Assembly: GCA_030149995.1 (NCBI GenBank)
Contig: JASLGV010000333.1
Location: 1 to 6,045 of the forward strand
From: Pedobacter sp.
GTDB taxonomy: Bacteria; Bacteroidota; Bacteroidia; Sphingobacteriales; Sphingobacteriaceae
DNA length: 6,045 nt
Direction of reading: 5' to 3'
This document shows, piece by piece, positions 1 through 5,662 of this stretch. The position numbers were made by a program, and so were the translations under genes. The notes below the pieces were generated by a model. The model had not been told where the DNA came from and searched no databases. It saw nothing but the letters and a program-made list of their open reading frames with translations. Positions within the stretch are counted from its first letter, which is position 1, and each line of letters begins with the position of its first letter.

Positions 1-805
1 GATTTTTAACATCCTGATTCCGGGTGTAGAAATCATTACCCCAATCAGGGATTTGAAACTTTCCCGTGAGGCCGAAATCGAATATCTTGCCAAACATGGT
101 GTTGAATACAGTGCCGAAAAAGCAAAATATTCTATTAACAAAGGTTTGTGGGGAACTTCTGTAGGTGGTGTAGAAACTTTAACCTCTCACCAGTCTTTAC
201 CAGAAAGCGCCTGGCCAACACAAGTGTCAGAAACGGAAGCACGTAAAGTTGAATTAACTTTTAAAGAAGGTGAGCTGGTAGCCATTGATGGCGAACAGCT
301 GGAGCCGGTAAGAGCCATTCAGAAATTACAGGCCATTGCCCAGCCTTTCGGTATTGGAAGAGACATCCACGTGGGCGATACCATTATTGGTATTAAAGGC
401 CGTGTAGGTTTTGAAGCAGCAGCTCCTGTTGTAATAATCAAAGCACACCATACTTTAGAAAAGCACACGCTTACCAAATGGCAGCTGAGCTGGAAAGAGC
501 AACTTTCTTCGTTTTATGGAAACTGGTTACACGAAGGGCAGTTTCACGATCCGATTATGCGGAACATGGAAGCTTTTCTTGCCGATACTCAAAAATTTGT
601 AAGCGGAAAAGTATTTGTTGAATTGCTGCCACATCGTTTTCAGATTATCGGAATTGAATCAGATCATGATCTGATGAGTAATAAGTTTGGCAGCTATGGC
701 GAAATGAATAATGCCTGGAGTGGTGAGGATGTAAAAGGCTTCTCTAAAATATTTGGCAACCAGGTTATGATCTGGCATAAAGTGAACGGACAGGAAGAAG
801 CATAA
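1..805 (+). CDS. argG: Argininosuccinate synthase, C-terminal part (5' end cut off by window)
   Basis: ATP-dependent ligase joining citrulline and aspartate to argininosuccinate, the next-to-last step of arginine synthesis, in the cytoplasm. The frame is already open at base 2 and gives 267 residues. The family is usually about 400 long, so roughly the first third is missing, including the N-terminal ATP-binding SGGLDT-type loop. Visible family signatures (numbered in this fragment) are LIPGVEIITPIRDLKLSREAE at 5-25, YSINKGLWGTS at 43-53, whose two serines (S44, S53) align with citrulline-binding serines of known synthases, FGIGRDI near 116-122, and GIKGRVGFE ending at E138, the position of a conserved citrulline-binding Glu. 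The C-terminal tail is the usual tetramer-forming region. The TTG at 53 is an internal codon, since homology continues upstream of it. The gene ends with TAA, 37 bp before the cupin gene. Identification is firm. Confidence 0.95.
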   Translation, partial: IFNILIPGVEIITPIRDLKLSREAEIEYLAKHGVEYSAEKAKYSINKGLWGTSVGGVETLTSHQSLPESAWPTQVSETEARKVELTFKEGELVAIDGEQLEPVRAIQKLQAIAQPFGIGRDIHVGDTIIGIKGRVGFEAAAPVVIIKAHHTLEKHTLTKWQLSWKEQLSSFYGNWLHEGQFHDPIMRNMEAFLADTQKFVSGKVFVELLPHRFQIIGIESDHDLMSNKFGSYGEMNNAWSGEDVKGFSKIFGNQVMIWHKVNGQEEA

Positions 806-842
806 AAATTACGGCCTGTTGAAGCGCATAAGAAGCACTATA

Positions 843-1193
843 ATGAACGGAATTCTTTCAAAAGAAAATGCCTTAAGCCATTATAAATGGGGCGATAATT
901 GCGATGGCTGGAATTATGTAAGCGAGCCGGGTACGTCTATTAAGCAGGAATTAATGCCAGCTCAGACAGCCGAAAAGCTACATTTTCATACCCACGCAGA
1001 ACAGTTTTTTTTCATTCTGCATGGAGAGGCCACATTTTTAATTGAAGGAACGGTTTTTAAAGTTGATGCAGGTAAAGGTCTTCGTATTCAAGCAGGCAAT
1101 AAGCATAAAATTATGAACAACAGCGAGCACAATTTAGAGTTTATTCTGTGCTCCTATCCATCTACGCAACATGACAGGACAGACTGTGAATAA
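843..1193 (+). CDS. Small single-domain cupin protein, function unknown
   Basis: A 116-residue protein from the ATG at 843, with a weak AAGAAG purine stretch at 830-835 and seven bases of spacing. An in-frame TTG at 819 would add eight residues but has no better signal. The fold is a one-domain cupin_2 barrel. Motif 1 is HFHTHAEQFFFILHG at 47-61, giving HxH metal ligands H47 and H49, a Gln (Q54) where the consensus has Glu, and the conserved Gly61. Motif 2 is GKGLRIQAGNKHKIMN at 77-92, giving H88 as the third His, with Gln replacing the usual Pro. A metal site is therefore plausible. The N-terminal YKWGDNCDGW and the tail PSTQHDRTD resemble a recurring family of short cupins near 115 residues. 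There is no signal peptide or membrane segment. It lies between argG and argC on the same strand, so it is probably cotranscribed, but cupins of this kind are too varied to give a reaction. A sugar-phosphate isomerase or small-molecule sensor role would be a guess. Confidence 0.8.
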   Translation: MNGILSKENALSHYKWGDNCDGWNYVSEPGTSIKQELMPAQTAEKLHFHTHAEQFFFILHGEATFLIEGTVFKVDAGKGLRIQAGNKHKIMNNSEHNLEFILCSYPSTQHDRTDCE

Positions 1194-1208
1194 GATCCGG
1201 GTAAGCAA

Positions 1209-1236
1209 ATTAACCGCGCCAAAACTGGTGGTTAAT
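1209..1236. repeat. Inverted repeat in the cupin-argC gap
   Basis: Perfect 7-bp arms ATTAACC (1209-1215) and GGTTAAT (1230-1236) enclose 14 bases. The stem can extend inward by a G-T and a C-G pair (1216-1229, 1217-1228). It sits early in the 134-bp gap before argC. There is no T-run after it, so it is not a standard terminator. A tandem hexamer GTTTGC x2 follows at 1249-1260. Role unknown; a chance hairpin of this size is possible. Confidence 0.4.
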
Positions 1237-1327
1237 CTGTTTAAGCCTGTTTGCGTTTGCTGGATTTAAAAAAACAAGGAATTGATACGGGATTTTATCT
1301 GTATGAAATTTCTATAAATGATTAAGG

Positions 1328-2326
1328 ATGAAAAGAATTAAAGCAGGAATAATTGGTGGTGCCGGCTATACCGGAGGCGAAATGTTGCGCATTTTAATTA
1401 ATCACCCACAGGTTAATATTGTTTTTGTAAACAGCAGCAGCAATGCCGGTAATTTAATTTCGGATGTACATACCGATTTGTTCGGAGATACAACCCTGAG
1501 GTTTTCGGGCGATGTGCAGCAAGATATCGATGTGTTGTTTCTATGCGTAGGACACGGCGATGCAAAGAAATTCCTGGAGGCAAATGAAATCCGTCCGGAT
1601 ATAAAAATCATTGATCTTTCGCAGGATTTCAGGTTAGAGGCAAATGCCAGCTTTGAACTTCCGGGTGCAGAACCAAGGGCATTTGTATACGGTTTGCCCG
1701 AACTGAACCGCGAAACCATTAAAACAGCTTCAAACATTGCCAATCCCGGGTGTTTTGCAACCTGCATCCAATTGTGTTTATTGCCATTGGCAGCGGTTGG
1801 ATTGATTAACAGTGAAGTACACATCAATGCAACAACCGGATCGACCGGTGCCGGACAAAGTTTATCGCCTACTTCACATTTTAGCTGGAGAAACAATAAC
1901 CTCTCGGTATATAAACCTTTTGAACATCAGCACCTGAACGAGATTTGCGAAAGCTTGCTTTCTTTACAACCCGGATTATCAAAAACTTTAAATTTTATAC
2001 CGCAACGTGGTAATTTTACACGTGGCATTCTGGCTTCTGTATACCTGGAAAGTAATCTCGATATAGACGAAGCCTATAAAGTTTTTGAAGATTATTATGC
2101 GGCACATCCCTTTACACATGTAAGCCGGCGAAACATAGATTTAAAACAGATTGTCAATACCAATAAATCGCTTATCCACCTTGAAAAACACGGAGATAAA
2201 TTATTTATAATTGGTATTATCGATAACTTATTAAAAGGTGCCAGCGGTCAGGCTGTTCAGAATATGAACCTACTGTTCGGACTGGAAGAAACCGCCGGAT
2301 TAAAACTGAAAGCAGCTAATTTTTAA
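1328..2326 (+). CDS. argC: N-acetyl- (or N-succinyl-) gamma-glutamyl-phosphate reductase
   Basis: NADPH-dependent reductase that turns N-acylglutamyl-phosphate into N-acylglutamate semialdehyde, the third step of arginine synthesis. The protein has 332 residues, normal for the shorter ArgC type. The N-terminal Rossmann fold opens with GIIGGAGYTGGEMLRIL (residues 7-23), the NADP-binding loop. The catalytic cysteine is C142 in ANPGCFAT. The HQHLNEI stretch at 200-206 holds the catalytic-type histidine H202, about 60 residues after the cysteine as in characterised ArgC proteins. TTGSTGAG at 169-176 and the closing DNLLKGASGQAVQNMN block are also typical. The ATG at 1328 places the GxGxxG-type loop at the proper distance from the start, although the upstream AAGG lies too close to act as a normal ribosome site. 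The stop is followed within a few bases by a strong inverted repeat. If the neighbouring carbamoyltransferase is succinyl-specific, this enzyme would handle N-succinyl substrates. Confidence 0.96.
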   Translation: MKRIKAGIIGGAGYTGGEMLRILINHPQVNIVFVNSSSNAGNLISDVHTDLFGDTTLRFSGDVQQDIDVLFLCVGHGDAKKFLEANEIRPDIKIIDLSQDFRLEANASFELPGAEPRAFVYGLPELNRETIKTASNIANPGCFATCIQLCLLPLAAVGLINSEVHINATTGSTGAGQSLSPTSHFSWRNNNLSVYKPFEHQHLNEICESLLSLQPGLSKTLNFIPQRGNFTRGILASVYLESNLDIDEAYKVFEDYYAAHPFTHVSRRNIDLKQIVNTNKSLIHLEKHGDKLFIIGIIDNLLKGASGQAVQNMNLLFGLEETAGLKLKAANF

Positions 2327-2331
2327 CCAGC

Positions 2332-2397
2332 TGTTACGCTGAAGTACGAAGTGCCTGTAACCTTTAAAGCGGTTGTTCCACCTACTTCAGCATAACA
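2332..2397. repeat. Long inverted repeat filling the argC-argD gap
   Basis: Left arm TGTTACGCTGAAGTA (2332-2346) pairs with right arm TACTTCAGCATAACA (2383-2397) in 14 of 15 positions, the only mismatch being C2337 with A2392. Inside, AACC (2359-2362) pairs with GGTT (2371-2374), flanked by two G-T pairs, around an 8-base loop centred on the self-complementary CTTTAAAG (2362-2369). The structure starts 6 bases after the argC stop and ends 20 bases before the argD ATG, so it takes up most of the 90-bp gap. There is no T-tract on either side, which argues against a simple terminator. It could be an mRNA processing or stability hairpin between two cotranscribed genes, or a copy of a short interspersed palindromic repeat; the sequence alone does not decide. 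Confidence 0.75.
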
Positions 2398-2416
2398 CAA
2401 CTTAAACGCAACAACA

Positions 2417-3547
2417 ATGAACTTATTCGATGTTTATCCTCTTAACGATATAGAAATTACCCGTGCATCCGGCAGCAATGTTTGGGATGCAAACGAACAA
2501 AAATATTTAGATTTATATGGCGGTCATGCCGTAATCTCCATCGGACATACACATCCGCATTATGTACAACGCTTAACCGGGCAGTTGAACAAGGTGGGTT
2601 TTTATTCAAATTCAGTTAAAATTCCGATACAGGTACAGCTGGCAGAAAAACTGGGGCAGGTTTCGGGTAAAACAGATTACCAGCTTTTTCTTTGTAATTC
2701 AGGAGCAGAAGCCAACGAAAATGCCTTGAAACTGGCTTCGTTTTATAACGGAAGAAAAAAAGTGGTGACTTTTACAGGTGCTTTCCACGGACGTACCTCA
2801 CTGGCTGTTGCCGTAACCGATAACCCTAAAATCGTTGCCCCTGTTAACCAGAACGACAACATAATTTTTTTACCGCACAACAATGAGGTGGCTTTAGAAG
2901 AAACATTTAAAGCACAAGGTAATGAGATTGCAGCTGTAATTATTGAAGGTATACAAGGTGTTGGCGGGATAAAAGAAGCATCTAAAAGCTTTTTACAAAA
3001 AATCCGTTCACTTTGCGATGAATATAATGCTGTTTACATTGCCGATAGTGTACAGTGCGGTTACGGCCGTACCGGGCAGTTTTATGCACATGATTGGGCA
3101 GGTGTAGAAGCAGATGTTTATACAATGGCCAAAGGAATGGGTAATGGTTTTCCGGTTGCCGGAATTTCCATTGCGCCAAAATTTAAGCCATGGCATGGTG
3201 AGCTGGGTACAACCTTTGGAGGCAATCACCTTGCCTGCGCAGCAGCCCTGGCTGTTTTAGAAATTATTGAACAGGATAACCTGCTTAAAAATGCCGAAAA
3301 CATTGGTAATTACCTGATTACTGAATTAAAGAAATTTGAACAGATTAAGGAAGTTCGCGGCCGTGGTTTAATGATCGGAATCGAACTGCCGGAAGAACTT
3401 GCACAGGTTAAAAAGGAATTGCTGTTTAAACATTTTATTTTTACAGGAGAAGCAAAACCAAATGTAATCCGCTTATTACCTGCGTTAAATTTGACAAAAG
3501 AACACGCAGATGAGTTTTTAAGCGCCTTTAAAAAACTGGTACATTAA
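2417..3547 (+). CDS. argD: Acetylornithine/succinylornithine-type aminotransferase (class III, PLP)
   Basis: Pyridoxal-phosphate enzyme moving an amino group from glutamate to N-acylglutamate semialdehyde, giving N-acylornithine. The 376 residues are slightly short of the usual near-400. Class III motifs appear in order: LYGGHAVISIGHTHP (33-47), NSGAEANENALKLA (94-107, PLP phosphate loop), FHGRT (123-127, ring stacking by F123), D210 in ADSVQCGYGRTG (pyridine nitrogen), K239 in MAKGMGNGFP (Schiff-base lysine), GTTFGGN (264-270), and R352 in VIRLLP (substrate carboxylate). Two changes stand out. EGIQGVGG (177-184) has V182 where ornithine-type enzymes have the switch glutamate of EPxQGEGG, and the DEVQ motif reads DSVQ (S211). 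From memory the EGIQGVGG form is usual in Bacteroidetes ArgD homologues. The ATG at 2417 follows an A-rich stretch typical of the phylum. Position between argC and argF' supports the arginine role; the acyl group (acetyl or succinyl) is not shown by this protein. Confidence 0.93.
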   Translation: MNLFDVYPLNDIEITRASGSNVWDANEQKYLDLYGGHAVISIGHTHPHYVQRLTGQLNKVGFYSNSVKIPIQVQLAEKLGQVSGKTDYQLFLCNSGAEANENALKLASFYNGRKKVVTFTGAFHGRTSLAVAVTDNPKIVAPVNQNDNIIFLPHNNEVALEETFKAQGNEIAAVIIEGIQGVGGIKEASKSFLQKIRSLCDEYNAVYIADSVQCGYGRTGQFYAHDWAGVEADVYTMAKGMGNGFPVAGISIAPKFKPWHGELGTTFGGNHLACAAALAVLEIIEQDNLLKNAENIGNYLITELKKFEQIKEVRGRGLMIGIELPEELAQVKKELLFKHFIFTGEAKPNVIRLLPALNLTKEHADEFLSAFKKLVH

Positions 3548-3573
3548 TAAAAATAGTAAACAAATGAAGTAAG

Positions 3574-3594
3574 AGCAATGCTTATTGGATTGCT
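3574..3594. repeat. Small inverted repeat in the argD-argF' gap
   Basis: Arms AGCAAT (3574-3579) and ATTGCT (3589-3594) enclose 9 bases. A competing hairpin CAAT/ATTG (3576-3579 with 3584-3587) uses the same left arm. The rest of the 145-bp gap (3548-3692) holds no gene that I can support, only an 11-codon open frame at 3578-3613. There is no T-run, so it is not a terminator. Confidence 0.3.
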
Positions 3595-3692
3595 GAAACG
3601 TTTAAGAAAATAACCGGATTAAAGCCAGGGTAGGGTTCCTGTATGAGCAGAAGCTTTCAGCCCGCCGTTTTAGTCTTTAAGCTTTGAAAGAA

Positions 3693-4661
3693 ATGAAACT
3701 TTTTTCTTCCGTACATGATGTTGCAGACATCAAACAACTGGTTAATGATGCGCTGGCTTTAAAGGCAAATCCTTATGCACACCAATCGCTGGGTAAAAAC
3801 AAAACCCTTGGTTTGGTTTTTATGAACCCAAGTTTGCGTACACGTTTAAGTACACAAAAGGCAGCCTTAAATCTTGGAATGAACGTAATGGTCATGAACA
3901 TGGATAAAGAAGGCTGGGCGCTTGAGACACAGGATGGAGTGGTAATGGACAATACAACGGTTGAGCACATCCGCGAAGCGGCAGCCGTTATGGGGCAGTA
4001 TTGCGATATACTGGGCCTGCGCTCATTCCCTAAATTACAGATCAGGGAAGACGATTATAACGAAGATTTCTTTAATAAATTTGTTAAGTACTGCCAGGTG
4101 CCTGTTGTAAGTTTAGAAAGTGCAACCAGACATCCCCTGCAAAGTTTAACAGACCTGATTACCATCGAGGAGACCTGGAACAAACAGAGCGGTAAAAAAC
4201 CGAAAGTTGTTTTGGCCTGGGCGCCCCATGTAAAAGCCTTGCCACAAGCTGTACCGAATTCTTTCTCCGAGTGGATGTGTAAAGCACAACAGGAAGGCAT
4301 GCTCGATTTTACCATTGCGCAACCTGCCGGATATGAGCTTTCGGAAGATTTTACCCCGGGTGCTAAAATTGAATATGATTTAGAGCATGCATTGAAAGAT
4401 GCAGATTATGTATACGTAAAAAACTGGAGCAGCTATAAAGAATACGGAAAGGTGTTAACTTATCCGGTTGGCTGGATGATGAATAACGAAAAGCTTAAAC
4501 TGACCAATGATGCCAAAGTAATGCATTGTTTGCCGGTTAGACGCGATTTGGAACTGGCAGCAGAAATCTTAGACGGACCAAACTCGCTGGTTATACACGA
4601 GGCCGGAAATCGCCTTTGGGCAGCTCAGGCAGTAATCAAAGCCATGCTGGAAAAATTGTAA
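3693..4661 (+). CDS. argF': N-acyl-ornithine carbamoyltransferase, probably N-succinylornithine type
   Basis: Transfers the carbamoyl group of carbamoyl phosphate to an N-acylated ornithine, giving N-acylcitrulline. The 322 residues begin at the ATG at 3693; a TTG three codons earlier is in frame but less likely. The carbamoyl-phosphate motif is SLRTR at 47-51 (classical STRTR). HPLQ at 147-150 is the second phosphate-site motif, and HCLPVRR at 278-284 the third. The 80s loop LETQDGVVMDNTTVEHI (77-93), with W75 and E78 before it, is the part that reaches into the neighbouring subunit in this family and contacts the acyl group. The overall wording (LRTRLSTQKAALNLGMNV, ATRHPLQSL, WAPHVK.LPQAVPNSF) matches the Bacteroides fragilis argF' enzyme, not ArgF/ArgI. 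The specificity residue is V90, aligning with Pro90 of the B. fragilis succinylornithine enzyme and Glu92 of the Xanthomonas acetylornithine enzyme, so succinylornithine is the favoured substrate. At the position of the carboxylated Lys302 of Xanthomonas there is E287. Confidence 0.94.
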   Translation: MKLFSSVHDVADIKQLVNDALALKANPYAHQSLGKNKTLGLVFMNPSLRTRLSTQKAALNLGMNVMVMNMDKEGWALETQDGVVMDNTTVEHIREAAAVMGQYCDILGLRSFPKLQIREDDYNEDFFNKFVKYCQVPVVSLESATRHPLQSLTDLITIEETWNKQSGKKPKVVLAWAPHVKALPQAVPNSFSEWMCKAQQEGMLDFTIAQPAGYELSEDFTPGAKIEYDLEHALKDADYVYVKNWSSYKEYGKVLTYPVGWMMNNEKLKLTNDAKVMHCLPVRRDLELAAEILDGPNSLVIHEAGNRLWAAQAVIKAMLEKL

Positions 4662-4671
4662 TGTAAATACC

Positions 4672-4690
4672 TCATTGCACAGAGCAATGA
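4672..4690. repeat. Perfect 7-bp inverted repeat in the argF'-argB gap
   Basis: TCATTGC (4672-4678) and GCAATGA (4684-4690) form a perfect stem with a 5-base loop, in the 48-bp gap between the argF' stop and the argB ATG. It is followed by a run of nine A (4699-4707), not T, so in the direction of transcription it does not look like an intrinsic terminator. It could affect translation of argB or processing of the transcript. A compact perfect hairpin in such a short gap is more notable than the others, except the argC-argD one. Confidence 0.45.
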
Positions 4691-4709
4691 ACGTTCAGAA
4701 AAAAAAATT

Positions 4710-5498
4710 ATGGATCAACTTACCATCATAAAAATTGGCGGAAACGTAATTGACGACTCCGAAAAACTACACCGGTTTCTGCTTGATTTTACAGCACTGC
4801 CGGGAAAAAAGATTTTAGTACATGGGGGTGGCAAAATTGCAACTGAACTGGCTCAAAGCCTCGGTGTTGAATCAAAAATGGTCGATGGCCGGAGGATTAC
4901 AGATATTGAAACCCTTCGGATTGTAACCATGGTTTACGCCGGTCTGATTAATAAAAATATGGTTGCCCAGCTACAGGCAAAGGGCAGCAATGCCATTGGT
5001 TTAAGTGGTGCAGATGGCAATGTTATACAAGCGAAAAAACGTCCGGTTAAAGAAATTGATTATGGTTTTGTGGGCGATTTAAACGAACATTCAGTTTCTT
5101 CGTCAACCATCGATAGCTTGTTGAAAGCCGGACTAATCCCGGTTTTATGTGCCATTACGCACGATGGTGAAAGCCAGCTTTTAAACACCAATGCCGATAC
5201 CATTGCTTCGGCACTGGCCGTTGCCCTGTCTTCTTTATACAAAACACAACTGGTTTATTGCTTTGAGAAGAAGGGTGTTTTAAAAGATGTAGACAACGAA
5301 GAAACCGTTGTAAGAGAGATTAAAGCAGCGGAATTTGAAGCATTAACGTCTGATGGTACGGTTGCAGGTGGTATGATTCCGAAGTTGCACAACGCTTTTG
5401 AAGCGATCAACAAAGGGGTTTCGGCGGTGTACATTGGTAAAGCAGATGAACTGACCGAACTTGCCGGCGGTACCTTCGGTACGAAGATGCTGAAATAA
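4710..5498 (+). CDS. argB: N-acetylglutamate (or N-succinylglutamate) kinase
   Basis: Amino acid kinase that phosphorylates the gamma-carboxylate of N-acylglutamate, the second step of arginine synthesis and often the regulated one. The 262 residues match the short, E. coli-like length with no N-terminal extension helix of the kind linked to arginine feedback inhibition in hexameric kinases. Visible sites: K8 in IIKIGGNV (phosphate binding), HGGGK at 38-42, R62 in DGRRITD (substrate alpha-carboxylate, equal to E. coli R66), GLSGADGN at 97-104, N159 and D163 in LLNTNADTIA, and K225 in GGMIPKL (equal to E. coli K217). R61 stands where E. coli has Leu65 (NGLRVT), and YCFEKKGVL at 183-191 replaces the usual LSDVDGVL; both are, from memory, shared with Bacteroides ArgB. 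The ATG at 4710 follows an A9 run and puts K8 at the family position. The lack of an extension suggests little direct arginine inhibition, as inference. Confidence 0.95.
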   Translation: MDQLTIIKIGGNVIDDSEKLHRFLLDFTALPGKKILVHGGGKIATELAQSLGVESKMVDGRRITDIETLRIVTMVYAGLINKNMVAQLQAKGSNAIGLSGADGNVIQAKKRPVKEIDYGFVGDLNEHSVSSSTIDSLLKAGLIPVLCAITHDGESQLLNTNADTIASALAVALSSLYKTQLVYCFEKKGVLKDVDNEETVVREIKAAEFEALTSDGTVAGGMIPKLHNAFEAINKGVSAVYIGKADELTELAGGTFGTKMLK

Positions 5499-5662
5499 CG
5501 GACCTTTCGGGCGGTGTTTGCCAGGCAGGTACTTCTTTTTAAGCCCGGCAGAAACGGCAAAAAAGCAGGCAGATGGCCGGGTAAGTTTTCATAGTGAATA
5601 ATTCATTGCGGATAAAAATAAATGAACCACAGAATGCTCCGGCATTTATAACAACCTAAACG
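5499..5662. other. 164-bp gap before proC with overlapping inverted repeats
   Basis: No coding frame is supportable. CGGGC (5508-5512) can pair with GCCCG (5543-5547), while CCCGGC (5544-5549) can pair with GCCGGG (5576-5581); the middle segment is shared, so the two stems exclude each other. Further on, TTCATT (5602-5607) pairs with AATGAA (5621-5626). No stem is followed by a clear T-run, although TTTT occurs at 5586-5589 shortly after the second one. The first 90 bases look more GC-rich than the remainder. These short pairings may be chance. Confidence 0.3.
5593..5607. promoter_or_regulatory. Palindrome with ArgR-like half-sites (weak candidate)
   Basis: TGAAT (5595-5599), one A, then ATTCA (5601-5605) form a perfect palindrome with flanks that extend it partly (A5593-T5607, with a G-T pair inside). 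The E. coli ARG box also uses TGAAT and ATTCA halves but spaces them by four bases, not one. It lies 55 bp before the proC start in an arginine cluster. The spacing is wrong for the known operator, so this is only a candidate. Confidence 0.15.

Noticed and set aside
53..55. TTG as possible start of argG
   Set aside because: The same frame is open to base 2 and the upstream residues (LIPGVEIITPIRD) match argininosuccinate synthase, so the gene is simply cut by the window.
819..842. TTG-initiated extension of the cupin protein
   Set aside because: It adds eight residues (first KRIRSTI) with no family match or better ribosome site; the ATG at 843 leaves a complete cupin.
1241..1327. Bacteroidetes-type promoter (TTTG with TAnnTTTG) before argC
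   Set aside because: TTTG occurs at 1256-1259 but no acceptable TAnnTTTG follows at the right distance.
1402..1896. 164-codon open frame on the minus strand
   Set aside because: It lies wholly inside argC, has no recognisable domain and a composition expected of an antisense shadow. The shorter minus-strand frames inside argD, argF', argB and proC are rejected for the same reason.
2327..2395. 22 codons open in the argC frame after its stop, ending at TAA
   Set aside because: ArgC is already full length, and 22 open codons are common by chance; the segment is better explained by the inverted repeat.
3684..3692. TTG-initiated extension of argF'
   Set aside because: The ATG at 3693 gives residue numbering identical to the B. 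fragilis enzyme through the active-site loop.
4672..4707. Perfect hairpin plus homopolymer as a terminator
   Set aside because: The run after the stem is A, not T, on the transcribed direction, and argB starts only 19 bases after the stem. No minus-strand gene needs a terminator there.
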